Shown here in pieces: positions 45,836-54,335 of a stretch of 64,000 bases of DNA (position 1 is its first letter; every line of letters begins with the position of its first letter). A program made the translations under genes and the position numbers. This stretch comes from Streptomyces sp. MNU76 (GTDB lineage: Bacteria > Actinomycetota > Actinomycetes > Streptomycetales > Streptomycetaceae). Under the pieces are notes generated by a model. The model made no database searches, was not told the DNA's origin, and saw only the letters and a list, made by a program, of their open reading frames with translations. The DNA lies in contig NZ_JAJKLK010000031.1 in NCBI RefSeq assembly GCF_020982545.1, positions 1 through 64,000 on the forward strand. Reading direction: 5' to 3'.

Positions 45836-47338
45836 ATGTCCGCGCCCCCCAAAGGATCCGAAGCCGCCGACGACGGCGCACCAGCCGCCCCGAAGGCGGC
45901 ACTTGGCCTTCCCGCGGCCTCCGCGCTCGTGATCGGCAGCATCATCGGAACCGGGGTCTTCGCCCTGCCGTCGGCCCTCGCCCCGTACGGGCCCATCTCG
46001 CTCGTGGCGTTCGTCGCCGTCACGCTCGGCGCGCTCGCGCTGGCCGTGACGTTCGGGGCACTGTCGAAGCGGGTCCCGGCGAGCGGTGGGCCGTACGTCT
46101 ACGCCCGTGAGGCCTTCGGGGAGTTCGCCGGGTTCCTCAACGCCTGGTCGTACTGGATCACCGCCTGGGCGGGGAACGCCGCGATCGTGGTGGCCTGGGT
46201 CGGCTATGTCGAGGTGTTCGTCAACACCGGGCACAGGACCGGGATCTCGGTGCTCATCGCCCTGATCGGCCTGTGGGTCCCCGCTGCGATCAACCTCACC
46301 GGTGTGCGCAACACCGGCGCGTTCCAAGTGATCACCACCGTGCTGAAGTTCGTGCCGCTGGTGTTCATGGCCACGATCGGGCTGTTGTTCATCGACCCGG
46401 ACAACTTCGGCGCCTTCAACGCCAGTGGCCGGTCGGCGTCGGGTGCGATCTCCGCCGCCGCGGCCATCGCCCTGTTCAGCTATCTCGGGCTGGAGGCCGC
46501 TTCCGTGGTCGCCGGCCGCGTGCGCGAGCCGGGGCGGAACGTGCCACGGGCCACCGTGTACGGCACGCTCGTCTGCGCCGTCATCTACATCCTGGGCACC
46601 CTTGCCGTCTTCGGTACCGTCTCGCACGGCGAACTCGGCGCCTCCACCGCGCCGTTCACCGACGCCGCGAACAACATCTTCGGCGGCACCTGGGCGGGCG
46701 ACGCGGTCGCCGTCGCCGCCATCGTCTCCGGTATCGGTGCCCTCAACGGCTGGACCATGCTGTGCGCGGAGATGCCCTACGCCGCCGCCCGCGACGGACT
46801 CTTCCCCGGGACCTTCGCCAAGCTGCGCGGAGACAGCGGCGTCCCGGTCTTCGGCATCGTCGCCTCGACCCTGCTCGCCTCACTGATCACCGCGTTCAGC
46901 TACACGCGCTTCGAGGACGTCTTCACCAAGATCGTCCTGCTGAGCGTGTTCACCGCCGTGATCCCGTACCTGTTCTCCGCCGCCGCCCAGCTGTACTGGC
47001 TGCTGGTACGCGGCAGGGACAGCCTGAAGCCGAGGCAGCTGGCCCGGGACGTCACCGTCGCCGCGCTCGCGATGGCCTTCTCGTACTGGTCGATCCAGGG
47101 CAGCGGCTACCAGACCGTCTACTACGGGCTGTTCGTGCTGCTGCTCGGCCTGCCGGTCTACGTCTGGCTGAAGCGCGACCGCGGTGAGTACGGCGAGACG
47201 GTGCCCGCGCAGCCCGGGGCCACGGTCCCTCAGGCACGGGCGCCCGAGACGCCCATGACGGCCAAGGGGAGCTCTCGGGGGAGGCGGAGGTATCGCACTG
47301 GCGGTTTCCGGAAGTACACGCCACGGCACCACGACTGA
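45836..47338 (+). CDS. APC-family amino acid antiporter (arginine/ornithine exchange likely)
   Basis: A 500-residue permease with about 12 transmembrane helices. The APC signature is ALVIGSIIGTGVFALPSALA near the N-terminus, followed by SGGPYVYAREAFGEFAGF. The short basic C-terminal tail is unusual. ATG 45836 has AAGGAG 7 nt upstream. It is followed by arginine deiminase, ornithine carbamoyltransferase and carbamate kinase remnants, so it was probably the ArcD-type arginine/ornithine exchanger. It looks intact. Confidence 0.82.
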   Translation: MSAPPKGSEAADDGAPAAPKAALGLPAASALVIGSIIGTGVFALPSALAPYGPISLVAFVAVTLGALALAVTFGALSKRVPASGGPYVYAREAFGEFAGFLNAWSYWITAWAGNAAIVVAWVGYVEVFVNTGHRTGISVLIALIGLWVPAAINLTGVRNTGAFQVITTVLKFVPLVFMATIGLLFIDPDNFGAFNASGRSASGAISAAAAIALFSYLGLEAASVVAGRVREPGRNVPRATVYGTLVCAVIYILGTLAVFGTVSHGELGASTAPFTDAANNIFGGTWAGDAVAVAAIVSGIGALNGWTMLCAEMPYAAARDGLFPGTFAKLRGDSGVPVFGIVASTLLASLITAFSYTRFEDVFTKIVLLSVFTAVIPYLFSAAAQLYWLLVRGRDSLKPRQLARDVTVAALAMAFSYWSIQGSGYQTVYYGLFVLLLGLPVYVWLKRDRGEYGETVPAQPGATVPQARAPETPMTAKGSSRGRRRYRTGGFRKYTPRHHD

Positions 47339-47368
47339 CCACGTCCGTACGGTCTGAGGAAGCTCGCC

Positions 47369-48154
47369 ATGAACACCTTCCACGTCGACTCCGAGGTCGG
47401 CCGACTCCGCCAAGAGATCCTCCACCGCCCCGGTCTCGAACTGTCCCGGCTGACCCCGCGCAACGTCGACGCCCGGCTCTTCGACGACCTGCGAGGCCGC
47501 TCCCGCATGAGCGAACTCGACTTCACCGCCGCTGAGATCCACCACCTCCTCGACCTCGCCACCGACCTCAAGGCCGCCCGGCGCGGCGGCGCTGCGCCTT
47601 CGAGGTCGCCGCCGCGGACCAGGGCGCCGCGACCACCTACCTGGGGCCGGGCGACACTCACATGGGAGCCAAGGAGTCCGTCGCCGACACGGCCCGCGGC
47701 CTCGGCCGCATGTTTGATGCCATCGAGTACCGCGGCTCAGCCCAGTCGACGGTCACGGCGCTCGCCGCCCACTCCGGTGTCCCCGTACTGCCTGCCGCTC
47801 GCTCGCCGAGCGGGGCGGGGCGGGGCCCGGATCACCCTCACCGAGGACATCGAAACGGGCGTACGCGGCGCCGACTTCCTCCACACCGATGTCTGGGTCT
47901 CCATGGGGGAGCCGCCCGAGACCTGCGGCGAGCGGAGCGAGACCGGCAACCCGGACGTCAAGTTCATGCACTGCCTGCCGCGACCCCACGACCACCACAC
48001 CCGGCTCGGCGAGGAAGTACCCCACAACTACGGCCCGGACGCACTGGAAGTCACCGACGAGGTCTTCTCCTCATCCGCCTCCATCGTCTTCGACCAGGCG
48101 GAGAACCGGTTGCACACCATCAAGGCCGTGCTCGTCGCCACTCTGGAGGACTGA
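47369..48154 (+). pseudogene. arcA-arcB fusion pseudogene (arginine deiminase N-terminus joined to broken ornithine carbamoyltransferase)
   Basis: MNTFHVDSEVGRLRQEILHR and the following LSRLTPRNVD are the start of arginine deiminase. Near 47488-47505 the sequence switches to MSELDFTAAEIHHLLDLATD, the start of ornithine carbamoyltransferase. The OTC then shifts frame near 47585 and continues as RCAFEVAAADQGAATTYLG and KESVADTAR. It loses roughly 100 residues near 47795-47828, and resumes in the first frame as ITLTEDIETGVRGADFLHTD to the conserved VFDQAENRLHTIKAVLVATL end. Neither enzyme can work. Confidence 0.85.
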
Positions 48155-48157
48155 ACC

Positions 48158-49080
48158 ATGCGCATCGTCATCGCCCTCGGCGGCAACGCCCTGCTGCACC
48201 GGGGCGAACGCCCCGACGCGTCCGTGCAACAGGCGAACATCGACCGGGTCGCCACGGCCGTCGCCGCGCTCGCGCACGAGCACGAGGTCGTCCTCACCCA
48301 CGGCAACGGCCCGCAGATCGGCCTCCTCGCCATGGAGAGCGCGTCTGATCCCGCGCTGAGTGCCCCTATCCGCTGGACCTGCTCGGTGCCCAGACCGAGG
48401 GCATGATCGGCTCGCTGCTCGCCCGCAGCATGTACAGCGCCCTGCCCGGTCGCAAGATCGTCGCACTGGTGACCCACACTCGCGTCCAGGCCGACGATCC
48501 GGCCTTCGCGCGACCCACCAAGTTCGTCGGGCAGGTGTACACCCGGGACATCGCCCAGTCACTCGCCCGGAAGCACGGCTGGCACATCGCCCAGGACACC
48601 ACCGGCTGGCGCCGGGTCGTCGCCTCCCCGTCACCCCAGGAGATCGTGGAGACCGAGACCATCCATGACCTGCTCGCTTGCGGAGCGCTGGTCGTCTGCG
48701 CCGGCGGCGGGGGCATCCCCGTCACCGCTGACTTCGACACCGGCGCGCTGCACGGAGTCGACGCGGTGATCGACAAGGACCTCACCGCTGCCCTGCTGGC
48801 CGAGGACCTCAAGGCGGACTTCCTGCTCATCCTCACCGACGTTCCGAACGTCTACGCCGACTACGGCACTCCGGACCAGCAGCCACTCCTCGACGCCACC
48901 CCCGACGACCTGCGCCGTGGCAGGTTTCCCGACGGTTCGATGGGTCCCAAGGCGGAGGCCGCGGCCCGGTTCGTCGAACGCACGGGTGGCCTGGCCGCGA
49001 TCGGTGCACTCGATGCGGCGTACGAGATCGTCCATGGCAGGTCGGGCACGCTCGTCCGCCCCGATCTGACCGTCGGCTGA
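48158..49080 (+). pseudogene. arcC: Carbamate kinase, one-base frameshift
   Basis: Opens MRIVIALGGNALLHRGE with the HGNGPQIGLLA motif. The frame is lost in GTGCCCCTATCC (about 48362-48367), where one C seems missing. The rest, YPLDLLGAQTEGMIGSLLAR, AGGGGIPV and IDKDLTAALLAEDL, runs open to 49080. Restoring one base gives a full-length enzyme of about 307 residues. Either a recent mutation or a sequencing error. It would make ATP from carbamoyl phosphate. Confidence 0.82.
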
Positions 49081-49218
49081 CGTCTGGCGGAACGGGGAGG
49101 TCCCGGCAGAAGGCCGTCGTCCGGCACGGTCGGGACCGATCTTCCCCCACGGTTCGTCACCGTCCAGCCAAGGACTCCTACTGAAGGGCTTACTGCTGGG
49201 AAGCGGAAGACGGACCGG

Positions 49219-49345
49219 ATGATGCATCCGAACGACGGCTTCCGTGAACTGGGGCGGCAGGAGTGCCTCCGCGGCTTCGGAACCGGTCCGTGCGATCGTC
49301 GGCGCGGTGGTCGCCGTCGAAGCGTCCGCATCGAACCCCAACTGG
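49219..49345 (+). pseudogene. PPOX-fold protein remnant
   Basis: Starts HPNDGFRELGRQECLRGFGT, the typical N-terminus of a PPOX-fold family of DosR-type islands. It then jumps, in another frame, to VRAIVGAVVAVEASA, resembling the central AVVAFEAD strand of the same family (compare the intact gene at 36330). Most of the protein is gone. Confidence 0.5.
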
Positions 49346-49714
49346 TCACCGGGCGCGAGCTGATCGGCGGTTTGTGGGCCAAGAGCGTCCCGACGACGCT
49401 GACCGCCTGCCGTGGAGGGCGTAGCCGGAGCGTGGGAGTGAGGGCACAGCGCCTGCGACCACCGGCGCTCCGGCTGGAGTCTGGGCAAGGCCTGGGCGTG
49501 GCTGTGTACGTCAGCCGAGACCGTTGGTGCCGTGACCTCTCAGTGCTTGTCGGAGCCCATCCGTGCCCCGATCTCACCCGAGGCGTGCTTCTCGGGTGGG
49601 CTGTCGTCGATACGGCACTTCATCCCTCATCCGTCGTACGCCCCCTGAGGGCCGCGGCACGGCCGGGCCCCGCCCCCGAGCCGCCGAGGCCAAGGGGCGG
49701 AGCCTGGACGCGCG
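49346..49714. other. Unassigned DNA between the PPOX remnant and ppdK (369 bp)
   Basis: No family resemblance in any frame. Given the surrounding decay it may be further degraded gene material. The last 100 bp form the 3' flank of ppdK. Confidence 0.35.
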
Positions 49715-52402
49715 TCACCGGCTGTCGCTGCCACGGGCCCCCGACAGCGCGGCTCGTCCGGCCTCCAGGCGGGCCACCGGGACGCGGAACGGGGAGCAGG
49801 AGACGTAGTCCAGTCCCTCGCCGTGGAAGAAGTGGACCGAGTCGGGGTCGCCGCCGTGTTCGCCGCAGACGCCGATCTTCAGGTCCGGCCGCGTCGCGCG
49901 GCCCTCGGCGACGGCGATCCGGACCAGTCGGCCCACGCCCTCCCGGTCGAGGGTCTCGAACGGTGAGGTGCTGAAGATGCCCTTGTCCAGGTAGGCGGAG
50001 AAGAACGCGGCCTCGACGTCGTCGCGGGAGAAGCCCCAGGTGGTCTGGGTGAGGTCGTTCGTACCGAAGGAGAAGAACTCCGCCTGCTCGGCGATCCGGG
50101 CCGCCGTGAGCGCGGCGCGGGGCAGCTCGATCATGGTGCCGACCGGGCATGTGACGGAAACACCGGTCTTCGCGGAGACCTCGGCCAGTACCCGTCGCAC
50201 CTCGTCGCGCTCGATCCGCAGTTCCTCGACGGCGCCGACGAGCGGCACCATGATCTCGGCCTTGGGGGAGCCCCCGGCCCTCGTGCGTTCGACCACGGCT
50301 TCGGCGATGGCCCGCACCTGCATGGCGACCAGACCCGGCACCACCAGGCCGAGGCGGACACCACGCAGGCCGAGCATCGGGTTCTCCTCGTGCATGCGGC
50401 TCACCGCGTCGAGCAACTCGGCATCGTGCGGGTCCGGAAGATCGCCACGGGCCTCGGCGGTGGCGATGCGCACGGCGAGTTCGGTGCGGTCGGGCAGGAA
50501 CTCGTGCAGGGGCGGGTCGAGGAGGCGGATGGTGACCGGCAGGCCGTCCATCGCCTCCAGGATGCCGATGAAGTCCTGCCGTTGCAGGGGGAGCAGGGCG
50601 GCGAGCGCACGCTCGCGCGTGAGGTCGTCGCGGGCGAGGATCATCTCCTCGACCAGCTTGCGGCGCTCGCCGAGGAACATGTGCTCGGTACGGCACAGAC
50701 CGATGCCCTGCGCGCCGAACCGCCGGGCGCGCGCGGCGTCCTCGGGGGTGTCCGCGTTGGCCCGCACCTCCAACCGCCGTGCCCCGTCGGCCTGTTCCAG
50801 GGCACGGGCAACCGCGGTCACCACGCCCTCCGACCGCTCACCGGTCTCCAGGTACCGCATGACTTCGGAGTCGACCAGCGGGGCCGCGCCCGGGTACACG
50901 GCCCCGGCGGAGCCGTCCACCGAGATGACCGTTCCCTCTTCCACGACAGTGCCATCACGGGTGGTGAAGTGCCGCTGCTCCACGTCGACGGTGAGTTCCT
51001 CGGCGCCGCACACGCAGACCTTGCCCATACCACGGGCGACCACAGCCGCGTGGCTGGTCTTGCCGCCCCGGCTGGTCAGCACAGCCTGGGCGGCGACCAT
51101 GCCCGGCAGGTCGTCGGGGGTGGTCTCCTGGCGTACGAGGATCACCTTCTCGCCGGCCGCGGCGCGCCGTACGGCTGTGGCGGAGTCGAAGACGGCGGAG
51201 CCGACCGCGGCGCCCGGCGAGGCGGGCAGGCCGTGGGCGAGCGCCTCACCCGTGGCCGAGGCATCGAAGCGGGGGAACATCAGCCGGGCCAGTTCCTCCC
51301 CACTCACCCGTGCCAGCCCTTCGTCCGGGCTGATGAGCTGCTCGTCGACCAGCTCCGCCGCGATGGTGAACGCGGCTTCGGCGGTGCGCTTTCCCACTCG
51401 GGTCTGCAGCATCCACAGGGTGCCGCGCTCGATGGTGAACTCGATGTCGCACAGGTCCAGGTAGTGGTTCTCCAGGGTGCCCATGTGGGTGAGCAGTTGC
51501 CGGTACGACCGTGTGTCGAGGCGTTCCAGTTCGGCCAGGGGCACGGTGTTGCGGATGCCGGCGACGACGTCCTCGCCCTGGGCGTTGGGCAGGTAGTCGC
51601 CGTACAGGCCGGGGCGGCCGGTGGCCGGGTCGCGGGTGAAGGCGACGCCGCTGCCGGAGTCGGGGCCGAGGTTGCCGTACACCATGCGCTGGACGGTGAC
51701 TGCGGTGCCCAGGTCGTCCGGGATGTGCTCGCGCCTGCGGTACAGGCGGGCGCGGTCGCCGTTCCAGGACTGGAAGACCGCGAGGATGGCCCGGCGCAGC
51801 TGCTCGGCGGGAGACTGTGGGAAGTCCTCGCCGGTCTCGTCGTGGATCAGGCTCTTGTACGTCTCCACCAGCTGGGCGAGATCGCCGGCATCCAGGTGCA
51901 CATCGTCCTCGGCGCCCCGGAAGTTCTTCAGCAGCGTGATGGCGTTCTCGAACAGCGCGGAGTCGACACCCATGACCGTACTGCCGAACATCTGGACCAG
52001 GCGGCGGTAGGAGTCCCAGGCGAACCGCTCGTTGCCGGACGTCTTGGCCAGCCCCAGCACGGAGTCGTCGTTCAGGCCGATGTCCAGGACCGTCTCCATC
52101 ATCCCGGGCATGGAGAACCGTGCCCCGGAGCGCACGGACAGCAGCAGCGGATCGTCGGGCTGACCCACACAGCGCCCGGCGGACTCCTCCAGCGCGGCCA
52201 GGTGACCGGAGACCTCCCGGGACAGCCCCTCGGGCTCGACACCAGTGGCCAGGAAGGCCCGGCATGCCTCGGTGGTGATGATGAAACCGGGCGGCACGGG
52301 CAGGCCGAGCCGGGTCATCTCGGCCAGGTTCGCTCCCTTGCCGCCGAGCAGGTCGGCCATGTCACGGCCGCCCTGGTGGAAGTCGTACACGTAACGGACC
52401 AT
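49715..52402 (-). CDS. ppdK: Pyruvate, phosphate dikinase
   Basis: An 895-residue enzyme interconverting pyruvate + ATP + Pi and phosphoenolpyruvate + AMP + PPi. It has the N-terminal ATP-grasp (LLGGKGANLAEMTRLGLPVPPGF), the swivelling phosphohistidine domain (LTSRGGKTSHAAVVARGMGK) and the C-terminal PEP domain (GVCGEHGGDPDSVHFF). ATG 52402 is selected by the conserved start MVRYVYDFHQGG and an SD 9 nt upstream. In hypoxia it could run toward pyruvate to gain ATP from PPi, or supply PEP. A DevR-like box ends 110 bp upstream. Confidence 0.95.
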   Translation of the reverse strand: MVRYVYDFHQGGRDMADLLGGKGANLAEMTRLGLPVPPGFIITTEACRAFLATGVEPEGLSREVSGHLAALEESAGRCVGQPDDPLLLSVRSGARFSMPGMMETVLDIGLNDDSVLGLAKTSGNERFAWDSYRRLVQMFGSTVMGVDSALFENAITLLKNFRGAEDDVHLDAGDLAQLVETYKSLIHDETGEDFPQSPAEQLRRAILAVFQSWNGDRARLYRRREHIPDDLGTAVTVQRMVYGNLGPDSGSGVAFTRDPATGRPGLYGDYLPNAQGEDVVAGIRNTVPLAELERLDTRSYRQLLTHMGTLENHYLDLCDIEFTIERGTLWMLQTRVGKRTAEAAFTIAAELVDEQLISPDEGLARVSGEELARLMFPRFDASATGEALAHGLPASPGAAVGSAVFDSATAVRRAAAGEKVILVRQETTPDDLPGMVAAQAVLTSRGGKTSHAAVVARGMGKVCVCGAEELTVDVEQRHFTTRDGTVVEEGTVISVDGSAGAVYPGAAPLVDSEVMRYLETGERSEGVVTAVARALEQADGARRLEVRANADTPEDAARARRFGAQGIGLCRTEHMFLGERRKLVEEMILARDDLTRERALAALLPLQRQDFIGILEAMDGLPVTIRLLDPPLHEFLPDRTELAVRIATAEARGDLPDPHDAELLDAVSRMHEENPMLGLRGVRLGLVVPGLVAMQVRAIAEAVVERTRAGGSPKAEIMVPLVGAVEELRIERDEVRRVLAEVSAKTGVSVTCPVGTMIELPRAALTAARIAEQAEFFSFGTNDLTQTTWGFSRDDVEAAFFSAYLDKGIFSTSPFETLDREGVGRLVRIAVAEGRATRPDLKIGVCGEHGGDPDSVHFFHGEGLDYVSCSPFRVPVARLEAGRAALSGARGSDSR

Positions 52403-52477
52403 GGTGTCGCGCTCCTCAGCCTCATAGGGCAGATCTGTGGCCGTTCCAGCGTCGAACCGGTACCCGCCGGGAGGGAG

Positions 52478-52512
52478 GTGCCGGATGTCCCGTCCGGTGG
52501 GCCGGTCGGCCC
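52478..52512. promoter_or_regulatory. Tandem DevR/DosR-like boxes upstream of ppdK
   Basis: GGGCCGGTCGGCCC (52499-52512) matches the repeated palindrome. GTGCCGGATGTCCC (52478-52491) matches GGGNCNNNNGNCCC with one mismatch and starts 21 bp away, two helical turns. The nearer edge is 76 bp before the ppdK ATG. Confidence 0.55.
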
Positions 52513-52639
52513 TCGGCCACCCGGAACCCGCTTCCGTATAGCCCGGCAGAGGGGAATCGGGACGGATCCCCGTCTGGGAGCCGAGAACCCGTGGCGGGTT
52601 GACATCGGCGCACGCCCGCATGATCACGACGTATGCCGA

Positions 52640-52885
52640 GGAGTATGCGATGGCGGTGGCGTTGACGACCCTTTCGCCGAGGATGGCGGCTTCGGCGAAT
52701 GACCGCAGCTCCACGGTGGGGTGAGCCGCGTTCCAGGTGGCGAAGGGCGGGGTGCCATGGCGTCCGGTTCGGTATGGGCGAGGGGTTGCCGCGGGATCGC
52801 GGGCGCCGATGACGATCCCGTGGCCGAGGGAGGAGAGCTTGGTGGCGATGGTCCGGCCGACGATGCCGGTCAGGTGGCGGCCCGG
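52640..52885 (-). pseudogene. F420-dependent NADP reductase (NPD-type), N-terminal remnant
   Basis: Reverse-strand translation gives GIVGRTIATKLSSLGHGIVI and GARDPAAT, the dinucleotide-binding domain of F420-dependent NADP reductases. After a frame disturbance comes PPFATWNAAHPTVELRSFAEAAILGERVVNATA, split here as PPFATWNAAHP and VELRSFAEAAILGERVVNAT. The start codon and the C-terminal half are missing. Confidence 0.68.
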
Positions 52886-53096
52886 ACAAGCAGGTCGCGA
52901 TGCCGCTTCCGCTCCACTGGCCGGCGGACGATCGCGGTTTCACCCGGACGGCTCGGACACGCATACCGGGTGGAGGGGGATGGGCCGACGCGTTCCTGGC
53001 CGCCCACGGCCACCAAGGAAGGGGAGCGTGAAGCAGAGTGGCGGCCCCGGCCGGGACAGGTCCGGGGCGAGGCGAACACGCGTCACCGACGGGCCG

Positions 53097-53679
53097 TCAT
53101 GCGTGCCGGTGGCCCCGGTGCGCCTCGAACGCGGCCCAGTCCCGGTCCCACTGCGCCCATCGGCGCCGGTCCAGCCGTACCCGGGCGGCCCACCGGAGGC
53201 CCAGTACCAGGAGAGCCGCACCCACCGCGGCGGACGTACCGGTCACCACTCCTTGCGCCCTGGCCTGGGCGGGGTGGGTGGCGTGGGTGAACACGGTCGG
53301 ATGCGTCGAGCCACACCGTCGTCCGTGAGCCGGCCTCGCGGCCCGCTGCCACCAGGGCCGTCCCGGTCGTGGCGGAGCCATCCGTCGTCCACCTCACGGT
53401 CGCACGGACGAGTTGGTCGTCCGCCGCACCCGAGAACCGCGCCACGGTCGCCGCGGGGGCGTCCTCGACGAGTTCCGCGGTGACGTGACGCAGTCCCTGG
53501 GACTCCGTGAGCGCGGAACGCTCGGCGACGGCAGCCGCGGTCACACCCACCGTCGGCGCGGTGAACAGCACCGCCGCCACCGTAGCCAGGCCGACCCAGG
53601 CTTCGGCGACGTCCGAGCGGCGCTTGAGCGGATTGCGCCGCCAGCGCCACAGCAACCCCTCGCGGCACCGTTTCAGCAT
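53097..53679 (-). pseudogene. Rv1733c-family membrane protein, one-base frameshift
   Basis: Begins MLKRCREGLLWRWRRNPLKR with a transmembrane segment at about 30-50 (VGLATVAAVLFTAPTVGVTA). It continues through ATVRWTTDGSATTG and TVWLDASDRV. Near 53290-53297 one base is missing. The other frame provides the second transmembrane helix (GTSAAVGAALLVLGLRWA) and a natural end at 53097. The two-helix layout with an extracytoplasmic loop is that of Rv1733c, a DosR-regulon protein. Function unknown; possibly broken or a sequencing error. Confidence 0.7.
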
Positions 53680-53778
53680 GCGTGCATCCCTCCGCGCGCG
53701 ACGTGCAAGAACTCCATGCCCGGTACGGTGGCGGATCCGCGAACCGTGGGCACAGAGGCCGATGGGCCGTCGCACTGA

Positions 53779-53792
53779 GGGCCGTTCGGCCC
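53779..53792. promoter_or_regulatory. DevR/DosR-like box between the Rv1733c-like and USP genes
   Basis: GGGCCGTTCGGCCC, the exact reverse-complement form of the pflB and cydA boxes. It is 100 bp upstream of the leftward Rv1733c-like start and immediately before the truncated rightward USP. Confidence 0.55.
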
Positions 53793-53797
53793 CATGA

Positions 53798-54163
53798 GAG
53801 GCAACGGCACGCAGCGGAGCCGTCCTCGAAGCCGTACGGGCCTGGCGGTGCCCCGCGCACGAGACCACCGACCATCCCCTGCCGGCGGGCGAACCCGCCC
53901 GCCTGCACGAACAGCGAGCAGCCGGGACGCTGGAGGCCGCGCTGAACGAGGTGGCCGAGGAACACCCGTCCGTGCAACTGCACCGGCGCACCGCCGAGGG
54001 TCCCGCCCGTAGGATCCTGCTCGACGCGTCGGCCACCGCCGACCTGCTGGTCGTCGGCGCCCGACGCAACAAGGGCGCCTTCGGACTCCGGCTCGGCCGC
54101 GTCTCCCACACCCTGCTGCACCACTCAGCCTGCCCGGTCGCCGTCGTACCCCACACGGCATGA
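53798..54163 (+). pseudogene. Universal stress protein, 5'-truncated
   Basis: The open frame after TGA 53795-53797 has no start codon near its beginning and lacks the N-terminal USP half. What remains, VLEAVRAWRCPAH through RILLDASATADLLVVGARRN, HTLLHHSACPVAVVPH, is a good USP C-terminal domain with the ATP-binding GxxGxxxGxxS-like region. Non-functional unless translated from an internal start such as ATG 53951. Confidence 0.65.
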
Positions 54164-54335
54164 CCATGCGCCGGGCAGCACGAGCTCGGCGGCAGGCGTC
54201 GAGGAGGGCCTCGACCTGCGGAGCCGTTGCGACCTGTCTTGATCCTGTACCGTCCCCTGCGGTGGGCCGTACCGTGGCACAGGAACAGTCACGGCCGGTT
54301 GTCGGCACGGTTGATGGGGACCTGGAGGATCAGGG

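Noticed and set aside
50390..52702. 770-codon forward frame opposite ppdK
   Set aside because: Shadow of ppdK, with Val/Gly/Arg-rich translation lacking domains.
54251..54285. Possible DevR-like box upstream of the sensor kinase (GGGCCGTACCGTGG)
   Set aside because: Only the left half matches; the right half lacks the CGGCCC arm.
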